Both the position numbers and the translations under genes were made by a program. Positions 1-9,159 of a stretch of DNA of 42,544 nucleotides are shown piece after piece. The first letter of the stretch is position 1. The number at the start of each line of letters is the position of its first letter. The DNA lies in the NCBI GenBank assembly GCA_019115185.1, contig DXDZ01000026.1, forward strand, positions 1 to 42,544. The letters run 5' to 3'. The notes beneath the pieces were generated by a model. The model saw only the letters and a list, made by a program, of their open reading frames with translations, was not told where the DNA came from and did not search any database. This DNA comes from Candidatus Agathobaculum merdipullorum (lineage in GTDB: Bacteria; Bacillota; Clostridia; Oscillospirales; Butyricicoccaceae).

Positions 1-971
<971 letters not shown>

Positions 972-991
972 TCAGAAAGGGGCTTCCCCCA

Positions 992-1285
992 GTGAATTAT
1001 ATCCAGTCTTTTTTTGTAAAGCCCGCAGCCAATGAAGTCATCGAAACCAAAGTTTCACTGTCCGCCGACCAACGTCCCGCACTGCTTGGCACAGTATCCG
1101 GCACGGACGGCAAAGCCGCTGCCGGCGCACTCGTTACGATCTATTGTGCCGACGCGCCTGAAACGCCAGTGGGCGCACTGTACACCGATGAGCAGGGCCA
1201 GTTCGCTTTCGGGCCGCTTGAACCCGGACGACTGTACCATGTCAAGGTGTTTCGCCGCTCGGACAATATTCGTGCGCTCGAGTAG
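992..1285 (+). CDS. Small carboxypeptidase-regulatory-like (beta-sandwich) protein
   Basis: 97-aa protein of unknown role. I chose GTG 992 because AGAAAGGGG (974-982) sits about 9 bases upstream; the open frame runs further 5' but without a better site. From about residue 30 it reads as one CarboxypepD_reg/Cna-B-like fold: GTVSGTDGKAAAGALVTIY, then TDEQGQFAFGPLEPGRLYHVKVFR, the usual G-V-T ... T-D-x-x-G-x-F-x-F-x-x-L pattern. There is no signal peptide or membrane segment, which is odd because such folds are mostly extracellular modules. Its stop (1283-1285) faces the stop of the SLH protein (1289-1291) across 3 bases with no terminator hairpin between. The fold is inferred from pattern; function unknown. 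Confidence 0.72.
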   Translation: MNYIQSFFVKPAANEVIETKVSLSADQRPALLGTVSGTDGKAAAGALVTIYCADAPETPVGALYTDEQGQFAFGPLEPGRLYHVKVFRRSDNIRALE

Positions 1286-1288
1286 CAA

Positions 1289-3064
1289 TCATGCCACACC
1301 GCTGCCGATGCCCAGTGCATCCAAACGCGTCTGCTCAACCTCGATGGCATCCTCGCCCCACATATAGAAGATATCGTCAGTCGCGTCAGTCACAGTGACC
1401 TTGCCGCCATCCAAAATGCAGGTAAAACGTCCCATCCTGCGCGGCTCGGTCGGCTTGAGCGTGGTAAATTGCACACGACCGTCTGCCAGCAGGTTCACCT
1501 GATCCAACAGCAGACTTTCCTCCGGCAACACGGGCAGCAACTGCTCAGTTGTGCCATCCGGCAGGATACGCATCAGCGTGTCGCCTGTGCGCATCATGAC
1601 TGCGCTTTCTGAGTAAGCCACAAAACGGCTGCGGTCGTGCGTGACGATCACATAGCTGTCATCTGCCGGGTTGTGCGTATAGTCATAAGTCGGCAAGTCT
1701 GTGATTTGCGTCAGGATGCCATCCTGCTCCTGATACAATCCAGCGCTTCCCCAAAGGTATACATCGTTATATGTTTTCAGAGAAGGCGCAAACGCCATGC
1801 GCGCATCATCCTCCGGCGTCGGATAGGTCAAATTGTTATTCGGCACGGTGATGGAATCAATTGGCTGACCATCCGCCGTCCATGTGCAGATTGCCGTCCG
1901 CTCGGTCGTGACCGACTCGGTCACCAGCACACCGTTCGACCGTTCCATAAACACCTGCCCGTAAATATCCATTTGCCGGGCACCGTCCTCGGTCAATAGC
2001 CACCCTTGTGTCTGACCCAGCAAAAGCTGTCCATCCGTCCACGGCCGGAGTTGCCATTTGCCTTCCAATGTGATATCAGTCAACTGTACCGCGTTGTCCT
2101 TTATCTCCAAAACCGTCATCTTGTCTGGTTGGTTTTCCGGCCGTACACTAATATAGAAATAATCTGTACTTCCAACCCGGCACAAGTCGTAATAATTCGC
2201 ATCGCTGCCACAGGTATCTATCGGGACGAGCCGCATCGGCTCCATTTCGATCCGGCATAGTGTTTTTCCCTCATCGTATCCGCCAACCACCGCATAAACC
2301 GGCGGCTCATCATCGTTCAGCGTGCATAGACTAACATGCGCACCTGTTTTTACCGATTCCACCGTGACACCCGCCGTCATATAACATATCTCGGAATCAG
2401 CGTCCTCGCCAGAACACAGATAGTCAAACGGCAGCACATTTTGCGCCGCGTTTTTTAGCTGTGCCACAGTGAATACGCTCTTGTCAATCAACACTTGTGC
2501 AACTGATTTTTCTTGCTCATTGCCGCCCTTTTGATAGTTCTCACGGAGCAGCCGAACAGATAGCGAAACCGCGTCACCCCGGACAAAGCCCGTCGCATCA
2601 CACCGCTCTTCCTCGTTTTCTCCAGATCGGAGCAACCAGGAATAATAATCGTAGTCTGTCGAAGCGCGCGCCAGAAACGTGCAGTACTGTCCACAGGTAA
2701 CATTCTTTGCTGCACCGTACTGAGTTTCCGCAATACCCTTTGTCAACCCATTTTGGTACAGCCAGCCGACATATTGGTCCGCCCACTGCGGCACATCGGT
2801 GAATGGGTGTTCCCACTCCCCTGCCAGCGCGGTTTCTTCGGCACCGAGAAACCGCGTGAGCATTGCGGCCGCCTCGGCGCGTGTCATGGGCTTTTCAAGT
2901 GCAAAGCCTTTGTCCGTTCCGCGGAACAGGCCAAGATCGCACAACATCTGCGCCTGCGCCTCGGTGTCTCCCGGATAGCCGTTGTCAATCGTGCCGACGT
3001 TCGCCGCCCCGGCAGCGAACGTCAGCATCATGCAAACAAAACAAACAGAAACCAGCTTTTTCAT
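1289..3064 (-). CDS. Secreted SLH-domain protein with propeller-like C-terminal region
   Basis: 591-aa exported protein, probably held on the cell wall by its S-layer homology region. ATG 3064 is supported by GAAAGGGG upstream and begins a clear signal peptide (MKKLVSVCFVCMMLTFAAGA). SLH-like repeats follow at about residues 30-150: PMTRAEAAAMLTRFLG, then FTDVPQWADQYVGWLYQNGLTKG. Residues from about 200 to the end consist of short beta-strand repeats (many W, Y, G turns such as WLLTEDGARQMDIYGQVF), resembling bacterial DUF5050-type propeller proteins; I cannot assign a ligand. It lies 64 bases downstream of thrS in the same direction, with no terminator seen between them, so read-through is possible. 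A second SLH protein lies at 5225-6943. Confidence 0.82.
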   Translation of the reverse strand: MKKLVSVCFVCMMLTFAAGAANVGTIDNGYPGDTEAQAQMLCDLGLFRGTDKGFALEKPMTRAEAAAMLTRFLGAEETALAGEWEHPFTDVPQWADQYVGWLYQNGLTKGIAETQYGAAKNVTCGQYCTFLARASTDYDYYSWLLRSGENEEERCDATGFVRGDAVSLSVRLLRENYQKGGNEQEKSVAQVLIDKSVFTVAQLKNAAQNVLPFDYLCSGEDADSEICYMTAGVTVESVKTGAHVSLCTLNDDEPPVYAVVGGYDEGKTLCRIEMEPMRLVPIDTCGSDANYYDLCRVGSTDYFYISVRPENQPDKMTVLEIKDNAVQLTDITLEGKWQLRPWTDGQLLLGQTQGWLLTEDGARQMDIYGQVFMERSNGVLVTESVTTERTAICTWTADGQPIDSITVPNNNLTYPTPEDDARMAFAPSLKTYNDVYLWGSAGLYQEQDGILTQITDLPTYDYTHNPADDSYVIVTHDRSRFVAYSESAVMMRTGDTLMRILPDGTTEQLLPVLPEESLLLDQVNLLADGRVQFTTLKPTEPRRMGRFTCILDGGKVTVTDATDDIFYMWGEDAIEVEQTRLDALGIGSGVA

Positions 3065-3128
3065 ATACCAAGATCCCCTTTCGGTATATCGACAGGTAAA
3101 CGGCTGCGTCTGCAATGGTAAATAAACC

Positions 3129-4883
3129 TTATCTCAGTTTTTCTTTCACTTCATAGGTCAGCTTCTCAATGAACTCGGACAACTCCATCGGCGTGGTCTC
3201 GCCGGTCTTGCGCTCACGCACAGAAATAATGCCCTTTTCCTCGTCCTTGTCACCGATGACAACCATATACGGCACCTTATGCACCTGTGCTTCGCGGATC
3301 TTATAGCCGATTTTCTCGTTGCGGTCATCCATGGTGACGCGGAAACCGGCCGCAGTCAACTGATTGACAACCTCCTGCGAGCACGGAATGTTGCGGTCGG
3401 TCATCGGCATGACGCGCACCTGCTCCGGTGCGAGCCAGGTCGGGAACGCACCGGCAAAGTGCTCGGTGATGACGCCGATGAAGCGCTCGATCGAACCCAG
3501 TACAACGCGGTGAATCATGATCGGACGATGCTTCTCGCCATCCGCACCGATGTACTCGAGTTCAAAACGCTCCGGCAGCTGGGAATCCAGCTGGATCGTG
3601 CCGCACTGCCAAGTACGGCCGAGCGAATCGGCCAGATGGAAGTCCAGCTTCGGGCCATAGAATGCACCGTCGCCCTCATTGATCGTGAAGGGCTTGCCCA
3701 GCTCGGTGATCGCTTCCTTCAGGATGTCCTGATTGTGCTCCCACTGCTCAACCGTGCCGATGTGGTCCTCCGGCATGGTAGACAGTTCGATCGTATAGGT
3801 CAGGCCAAAGACCGAGTACACTTCGTCAAACAGCTTGACGACGTTCTTGATCTCATCCTTCATCTGATCGGGCGTCATGAAGATATGCGCATCGTCCTGC
3901 GTGAAGCAGCGCACACGGAACAGGCCGTGCAATGCGCCAGACAGCTCATGGCGATGCACCAGACCCAGCTCACCAACACGCAGCGGCAGCTCACGATAGG
4001 AGTGCGGCTGAGACTTGTAAACCAGCATGCCGCCCGGGCAGTTCATCGGCTTGATGGCAAAATCCTCATCGTCGATCACCGTGGTGTACATATTCTGCTT
4101 GTAGTGATCCCAGTGACCGGAACGCTCCCACAGCTTACGGCTGAGGATAACCGGGGTGGAAACCTCAACGTAACCATAGCGCTTATGCACCTCACGCCAG
4201 TAGTCAATCAGTGTGTTCTTGAGCGTCATGCCGTTGGGCAGGAAGAACGGGAAGCCCGGGCCTTCCTCGGTCAGCATGAACAGGCCAAGCTCCTTGCCAA
4301 GGCGGCGATGATCGCGCTTTTTGGCCTCTTCCAGCATGTTCAGGTATGCGTCCAGCTCATCCTTCTTCGGGAAAGCCGTGCCGTAAATACGCTGGAGCAT
4401 CTTGTTTTTGCTGTCGCCGCGCCAGTATGCGCCGGTGACGTTCATCAGCTTGAGGCCATTGCCCTTGACGCGGCCGGTCGAATCCAGATGCGGGCCGGCA
4501 CACAGATCGGTAAACTCACCCTGCTTGTAGAACGAAATGGTTGCGTCCTCCGGCAGATCGTCAATCAGCTGCACCTTGTACGGCTCGTCCTTTTCCTCCA
4601 TCAGCTTGCGGGCTTCCGCACGCGGCAGCTCAAAGCGCTCAAGCGGCAGCTTTTCTTTGCAGATCTTCTTCATCTCAGCTTCGAGCGCATCCAGATTCTC
4701 CTGCGTGAAAGAGAACGGTGCGTCAAAATCATAATAGAAGCCGTTTTCAATCGACGGACCGATTGCGAGCTTCACTTCCGGATACAGGCGCTTGACCGCC
4801 TGCGCAAGAATATGCGATACCGTGTGACGATAGGTGTCGCGGTATTCCGGGTTTTCAAACGTGTACTTGTTGTCTTCGGACAT
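3129..4883 (-). CDS. thrS: Threonyl-tRNA synthetase lacking the TGS domain
   Basis: Charges tRNA-Thr. 584 aa, about 60 shorter than the E. coli type, because it starts directly in the editing domain: HTVSH (His20, His24) and CAGPH (Cys128, His132) form the N2 editing/metal site, and the usual N-terminal TGS domain is absent. The class II core follows, with zinc-ligand regions KPMNCPGGM, CFTQDDAHIF and PIMIHRVVLGSIERF, and a C-terminal anticodon-binding domain (APEQVRVMPMTDRN onward). ATG 4881-4883 is preceded by AGGAGG. An in-frame extension upstream crosses the leader terminator and has no support. Expression is controlled by a T-box (4919-5180). Confidence 0.97.
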   Translation of the reverse strand: MSEDNKYTFENPEYRDTYRHTVSHILAQAVKRLYPEVKLAIGPSIENGFYYDFDAPFSFTQENLDALEAEMKKICKEKLPLERFELPRAEARKLMEEKDEPYKVQLIDDLPEDATISFYKQGEFTDLCAGPHLDSTGRVKGNGLKLMNVTGAYWRGDSKNKMLQRIYGTAFPKKDELDAYLNMLEEAKKRDHRRLGKELGLFMLTEEGPGFPFFLPNGMTLKNTLIDYWREVHKRYGYVEVSTPVILSRKLWERSGHWDHYKQNMYTTVIDDEDFAIKPMNCPGGMLVYKSQPHSYRELPLRVGELGLVHRHELSGALHGLFRVRCFTQDDAHIFMTPDQMKDEIKNVVKLFDEVYSVFGLTYTIELSTMPEDHIGTVEQWEHNQDILKEAITELGKPFTINEGDGAFYGPKLDFHLADSLGRTWQCGTIQLDSQLPERFELEYIGADGEKHRPIMIHRVVLGSIERFIGVITEHFAGAFPTWLAPEQVRVMPMTDRNIPCSQEVVNQLTAAGFRVTMDDRNEKIGYKIREAQVHKVPYMVVIGDKDEEKGIISVRERKTGETTPMELSEFIEKLTYEVKEKLR

Positions 4884-4918
4884 AATGGTGTTCCTCCTTT
4901 TGTTTTTGCGGGGAGAAC

Positions 4919-4956
4919 AAAAAAGCCCACCCCCGACATTCAATCAGGGGTGAGCT
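4919..4956 (-). terminator. T-box-controlled intrinsic terminator of thrS leader
   Basis: Hairpin pairing AGCTCACCCCTGA with TCGGGGGTGGGCT on the minus strand, followed by a U run. It overlaps the 3' side of the T-box antiterminator and ends about 35 bases before the thrS start. Confidence 0.88.
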
Positions 4957-5180
4957 TATACTAAACCCACGGTTCCACCCTGCTTGCAAGCCCATTTGGG
5001 GCTTACCGCTCTGGAGTCCGTAACGTGGACAAAGCGCCGCGGCATACTGTGTTTTTCCGCCGCAGAGCTCAGGAATCGGTGCCGCTTTGCCCACACCTGC
5101 GAACGCTCCCAGCCACGTCGTCCGCTCTCTTACAGGTGCTTTGGGGTATCTGCGGGATTTCCTTCATCGCCTTTTGCAAT
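4919..5180 (-). promoter_or_regulatory. T-box leader (tRNA-Thr sensing) upstream of thrS
   Basis: On the minus strand the leader has an AGAGAG motif near 5125-5130 in stem I and a specifier region reading GCACCGATTCCTGAGC, putting an ACC (Thr) codon at 5078-5080. It ends with the T-box core AGGGTGGAACCG (4969-4981), immediately followed by the terminator. The ACC specifier agrees with the downstream gene. Established mechanism: uncharged tRNA-Thr stabilises the antiterminator. Stem I limits are approximate. Confidence 0.9.
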
Positions 5181-5191
5181 AATATATGCTT

Positions 5192-5220
5192 ATACTATAC
5201 CCCAAAGCCGTATTTGTCAA
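5192..5220 (-). promoter_or_regulatory. thrS promoter
   Basis: TTGACA (5215-5220), a 17-base spacer and TAGTAT (5192-5197) on the minus strand. The -35 begins 4 bases after the stop codon of the serpin gene, leaving no room for a terminator, so serpin transcripts may run into the T-box leader. Confidence 0.8.
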
Positions 5221-5224
5221 CCGT

Positions 5225-6943
5225 TTATTCCGCATTTTCATACCGCCCGACAAAGAACAGCTCCCCATTGTTGTTGTCGCGGATGACAAACCAGAATGGG
5301 CTGTCCGCAGCAAATTCCCGCACCAGTTCCGGTCGGTCAGGCATCGCGGCTCCTGCACCATCCATCGCAGCGGTGACCGCTGCGGCCTCGGTACCCTTTT
5401 CATCCACCGCAATGTAAGTCTTTTGCAGCACGGTATCAAGGAAAAACTGTCCGCCCGGCAGGCCGGTCGGATCAAGCATTGCGGTTAAGTCGGCTTTTTC
5501 GTGGTCATAGGCAGTCTTAATGCCCATTGCCTGCAAAGCATCGTCCAGCGCTGCGCCATATTCCACCTTGAATTTTGGAACAGAAACATTCACATCGCCG
5601 TAAACAAATTCCGCGCTATCCAACAGGTTTTGTACGTCTATTGTATCATCCGCCTTGATCAGATACATGCTCAGATCCGCATCAATAAAGCGTTCAAACC
5701 CATCTCCATCCACATTGTCAACCGCATAGTTGCGATAATCCATCTTGAGCGCCTCGACGCCCGGCGTCGAATAGTAGCCGAAGCCATTTGTCTGGTGCAT
5801 CATATCGACTGTGCCGGTCGTGCCGTCCGCATCTGTAAAATCGGCTTTATCGGTTTGGTCCTCAGGAAACTCATTTTCCCATGCGGCCTTGAAATACACT
5901 GCGTTAATCAACGCAGTGACAAACTCGCGGTTATCCTCGGTCAGGATGGTTGGGATTTTGCCATTGGTCTTTTCATTCGCCCATGCGTTCACGCGCTCGA
6001 CCGAATCCGCATTTGTGACCTCTTCGACTGTCGCATGATAGCTTTCATCCATTGTTTTCACAAAGTTCGGCAGGAATGCACCCTTATCGTCGAACCAACT
6101 TTGGTTCAGCCAAACCGAGTTCGAAATCTGCATCGTCATGATGCGCTCCAGTCCAGAATAAAACGCATTCTGCTCTTGCGTAATCTGATTGAAAAGCTCC
6201 AGATCGTCAATCCGCAAAGCGTCCAGCAGTTCCGCTTGCGTTTCTCCCTTTGCGCCGTTTGCCAGCATCGCAAGGCACAGCCGTGCAGAATACGGTGAAA
6301 GGGTCCAGTTGCCTTCTTTCGGGGCTGCTGCACGAACGAATGCGTCAGCGAACGTGCCCGCTTCTTCCGGTGTCCAGTAGGCGCTTGCGGTCACAGCATT
6401 CGCGTTTTCAATCCACTGCGCCGCCTCTTCACCCGAGACCAAGTCGTTCGGCCGGAAATCCATCGCATCCTGCGTGTAGATTACACCATACATCCAACAC
6501 CGCATGACACTGTCCTGCGCCCACGGAGCAATATTTTCCATAGAGGGCGAACCCGTGCCACAGCCCGCGGGCAAAGCGGTATAGCGATAATCCAGATACC
6601 GGTCCAAAAATGCAGCGGCTTGCTGCCGTGTGATGGGGTCGTCTAACCGCAGCATGGCGCGCTCCTCCCCTGCGTCGTCACCGTTCAAGATCCACTTGGC
6701 AAACGCCCACTTGATGCCGTCGGATGCTTGCGTACCGTCCGCAAAATAATCCTCCATGTCGATCCAAGAGCTGCCTGTCACATCCTCACCCGAGGCGGAC
6801 GCAAGCTGCTCCAAAAACCAGCCGCGTGTCGCGGTTTTGGGTGCTGGGTTCATCATCGCCCGATCGGGTTCCTGCGCCGCCCCGGCACAAACTGGCAGCA
6901 GCAGACACAAACTGAGCACCATTGCTAAAATCCGTCGTTTCAC
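5225..6943 (-). CDS. Secreted SLH-serpin fusion (serine protease inhibitor)
   Basis: 572 aa. GTG 6941-6943 follows AAGGAGGG and encodes a signal peptide (MKRRILAMVLSLCLLLPVCAGA). Residues about 35-180 are SLH-like (DDPITRQQAAAFLDRYLD; IAPWAQDSVMRCWMYGVIY). Residues about 195-572 form a full-length serpin: LSPYSARLCLAMLANGAKG, ALINAVYFKAAW, and C-terminal SPFWFVIRDNNNGELFFVGRY. The hinge GTEAAAVTA (517-525) keeps the small residues that inhibitory serpins need for loop insertion. Standard spacing puts P1-P1' at Gly531-Ala532, with Ala/Gly/Met around it, suggesting an elastase-like target. Domain identity is seen; surface anchoring and target are inferred. Gut clostridia are known to make secreted serpins against host or microbial proteases. 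Confidence 0.92.
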   Translation of the reverse strand: MKRRILAMVLSLCLLLPVCAGAAQEPDRAMMNPAPKTATRGWFLEQLASASGEDVTGSSWIDMEDYFADGTQASDGIKWAFAKWILNGDDAGEERAMLRLDDPITRQQAAAFLDRYLDYRYTALPAGCGTGSPSMENIAPWAQDSVMRCWMYGVIYTQDAMDFRPNDLVSGEEAAQWIENANAVTASAYWTPEEAGTFADAFVRAAAPKEGNWTLSPYSARLCLAMLANGAKGETQAELLDALRIDDLELFNQITQEQNAFYSGLERIMTMQISNSVWLNQSWFDDKGAFLPNFVKTMDESYHATVEEVTNADSVERVNAWANEKTNGKIPTILTEDNREFVTALINAVYFKAAWENEFPEDQTDKADFTDADGTTGTVDMMHQTNGFGYYSTPGVEALKMDYRNYAVDNVDGDGFERFIDADLSMYLIKADDTIDVQNLLDSAEFVYGDVNVSVPKFKVEYGAALDDALQAMGIKTAYDHEKADLTAMLDPTGLPGGQFFLDTVLQKTYIAVDEKGTEAAAVTAAMDGAGAAMPDRPELVREFAADSPFWFVIRDNNNGELFFVGRYENAE

Positions 6944-7011
6944 AGTAATCCCTCCTTTTCTATTGTGTTTGGTTAGACGTTCCGCTTTGGAAACTGTTCC
7001 CTTCCAAAAGC

Positions 7012-7040
7012 AAAAAGCTCCCCGTGTTGGGGAGCTTTTT
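7012..7040 (-). terminator. Terminator after the YcxB-like gene
   Basis: Perfect 12-bp hairpin (AAAAAGCTCCCC, loop GTGTT on plus, GGGGAGCTTTTT) with A/T tails on both sides. It begins at the stop codon of the gene ending at 7040 and separates it from the serpin gene. Confidence 0.9.
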
Positions 7041-7576
7041 CAGCACTTGAGCGCTTCGTCCTTGATATTCACCGTAATCCGGTCATAGAATTCCTTTTTC
7101 TGCGTCTCATCGGCAAACGCAGAAAACGGCACGATAATGGCAGAAAACTCATCTACAAAAATATAATAATGTTTGTCATCCGACGCTGTACGCTGCACCG
7201 CCTCATACTGATATGTGGTGTCCTCATTTTCCCCGGCAAGTTCAAACGAATCATCCCGCAGCGTCAGGGTTTTCGGACCGCAAAGCTGTTTGTTGCGTGC
7301 ATTGCGCAAAATCCGCTCGGTGTTCTTAACCACTTTGCGTTTCATATACCACGGCGTACCAAAAAAACAAACCGCTGCAAGAACCAGATACACCAGTACG
7401 CTCCAAACGCTCAGACCTTTCACCCAGTACATCAAGGCCGTGCCGCCCAAAATCACGATCACCGCTGTCGCAATGCGCGTCATCAAAATGCTGCGCTGTA
7501 CCACTGCGTTGTTCACATAATAATTCAAATTAAAATCAATATAATCTTGCTGTGTAATGTCGTAATGCAGTTCCAT
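7040..7576 (-). CDS. YcxB-like membrane protein
   Basis: 178 aa, starting at ATG 7576 after AAGGAG. Two transmembrane helices lie near residues 32-75 (ATAVIVILGGTALMYWV; VLVYLVLAAVCFFGTPWYM). A soluble C-terminal domain follows with the pattern of YcxB-like proteins: LTLRDDSFELAGENEDTTYQYEAV, then YYIFVDEFSAIIVPFSAF near the end. Members of this family are mostly uncharacterised small inner-membrane proteins. It stands alone: a terminator follows, and 134 non-coding bases separate it from the MATE gene. The family call rests on the arrangement of two TM segments plus the YIFxDxxSAxIVP motif; no function can be given. Confidence 0.75.
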   Translation of the reverse strand: MELHYDITQQDYIDFNLNYYVNNAVVQRSILMTRIATAVIVILGGTALMYWVKGLSVWSVLVYLVLAAVCFFGTPWYMKRKVVKNTERILRNARNKQLCGPKTLTLRDDSFELAGENEDTTYQYEAVQRTASDDKHYYIFVDEFSAIIVPFSAFADETQKKEFYDRITVNIKDEALKC

Positions 7577-7710
7577 GAATCGTTCTCCTTTTGGCGGTTT
7601 TGCCGCTTACGCAGACATTATACCGAAAAGATGCTGCAAAAGCAAGGTATTCGCCTATGTTTTTCCTTCAGATGCCATAGTCTGCGCCAATGCAGCCATA
7701 TTGCTGCCTG

Positions 7711-9072
7711 TTATGCCGCATCCCGCTTTAATTCCGGCATAACCGTGATGCGCATTGTGATATAGCACAACAATCCACCGATCAGATTGGAAATTGGCTC
7801 GGCAATGAATACGCCGTTGACACCCAATCCACCCACATACGGCAGCCACAGCGTCAAAGGCACCACGATTACAGCCTTGCGCAATAAAGAAAAAAAGATC
7901 GCCAAGCGCGGTTTATTGAGCGATTTAAAAACGCACTGTCCGGAAAACTGAAACGCCATCATCACGAAACCGAAAAAGTAGATATAAAGCGCGGGAACCG
8001 CCAGTGCAAGCAATTCCGGTTCATGATTGAATATTTTAATAAAAAACATGGGAAACGCGGATATCAGCCCCCAGATCAGCAGCGTGTACCCAAAGGCAAG
8101 CTGCGTCATAAACCGTATGGCAGCGCGCACCCGCGCAAATGCATGTGCGCCATAATTATAGCTTATGACAGGGGACGCACCGTCTGAAATGGCCATAACC
8201 GGCGTCTGCGCAATTTGGCGCACAGAATTGATGACCGTCATAACACTGATATAAATATCTCCGCCAAACTGACGCAGCGTCGCATTGCATGCCACCTGCA
8301 CCAGACAGTCCGTAAATGACATAACAAAGCTGGCCGTTCCCAAAAGCGCAATTTTACGAATACATACAAAATCCGGCCGAAACCCGCGAAAGTGCATGGT
8401 CAGTTCTGCCTTTCGCCCGGTCAAAAAGCGCAGCACCCAGATAGCCGATAAGAATTGGGATATAATTGTGGCAATGGCTGCACCGCGCACTCCCATATCC
8501 AGCGCAAAAATAAAGATCGGGTCCAGCACAATATTTGCCACAGCGCCAAGCAATACTGTCAGCATACCGATGCGTGCAAAACCTTGGCTGTTGATATAAG
8601 GATTCAGCCCGAGCGACGTCATGACAAAAACCGTTCCCAACAGATAGATAATCATATAGGACGCGGCATAGGGATACGTTGCATCACTTGCACCAAACAG
8701 ATACAGAATCGGCTTATGCAAACCAATCCCCAAAACCGTCAGCACGATTCCAGTCGCAAGCAGCATAAAATAGGCGTTCGTCATGACCTTGCGCGCTCCG
8801 CTCTCGTCCTTTTGCCCGCGCGCAATAGAACACAGCGGAGCGCCGCCCAATCCGAACAAATTCGCAAAAGCCGTCACCAAAGTAATCACCGGAAAACAAA
8901 GGCCCAATCCCGCCAGTGCGATCGTTCCCTCCCCCGGTATTTTTCCGATATAAATTCGATCTACAATGTTGTACAGCAGATTCAGTGCCTGCGCCACCAG
9001 CATCGGCGCCGCCACCGCAAGCGTACTTCTGCGCACACTGCCTTTGGAAAAATCAATTTGTTGAACGCTCAA
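7711..9072 (-). CDS. MATE-family multidrug/cation antiporter
   Basis: 453-aa polytopic protein, 12 predicted TM helices, of the NorM/DinF-like MATE family, which exports drugs or metabolites in exchange for Na+ or H+. The N-terminal stretch FSKGSVRRSTLAVAAPMLVAQ and DRIYIGKIPGEGTIALAGLG is typical. I chose TTG 9070-9072, which follows GGGGGG at a 6-base spacing and places the start just before that signature; the frame extends to a TTG at 9153 but without a ribosome site there. It lies 87 bases after argF in the same direction with no hairpin seen between, so it may be a tail gene of the arginine operon, though nothing shows a functional link. Substrate unknown. Confidence 0.9.
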   Translation of the reverse strand: MSVQQIDFSKGSVRRSTLAVAAPMLVAQALNLLYNIVDRIYIGKIPGEGTIALAGLGLCFPVITLVTAFANLFGLGGAPLCSIARGQKDESGARKVMTNAYFMLLATGIVLTVLGIGLHKPILYLFGASDATYPYAASYMIIYLLGTVFVMTSLGLNPYINSQGFARIGMLTVLLGAVANIVLDPIFIFALDMGVRGAAIATIISQFLSAIWVLRFLTGRKAELTMHFRGFRPDFVCIRKIALLGTASFVMSFTDCLVQVACNATLRQFGGDIYISVMTVINSVRQIAQTPVMAISDGASPVISYNYGAHAFARVRAAIRFMTQLAFGYTLLIWGLISAFPMFFIKIFNHEPELLALAVPALYIYFFGFVMMAFQFSGQCVFKSLNKPRLAIFFSLLRKAVIVVPLTLWLPYVGGLGVNGVFIAEPISNLIGGLLCYITMRITVMPELKRDAA

Positions 9073-9159
9073 TCTGTTCCCCCCATTGCGAACCTGACTT
9101 GACAGAAACAAGGGATGAGCGCACCGCCCCTCCCTCGTCTGCTTTTTTAGCAACGATAT

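Noticed and set aside
1032-1367. Second frame overlapping the small beta-sandwich gene
   Set aside because: Low-complexity Ser/Pro/Arg-rich translation without ribosome site; the other frame has a domain pattern.
3279-4964. A 561-codon open frame opposite thrS
   Set aside because: It mirrors thrS codon structure, is rich in His, Arg, Gln and Leu as antisense frames are, has no domain pattern or ribosome site, and crosses the T-box terminator region.
5501-6298. Long open frame opposite the serpin gene
   Set aside because: Antisense shadow of a clear serpin; no recognisable motifs and no upstream ribosome site.
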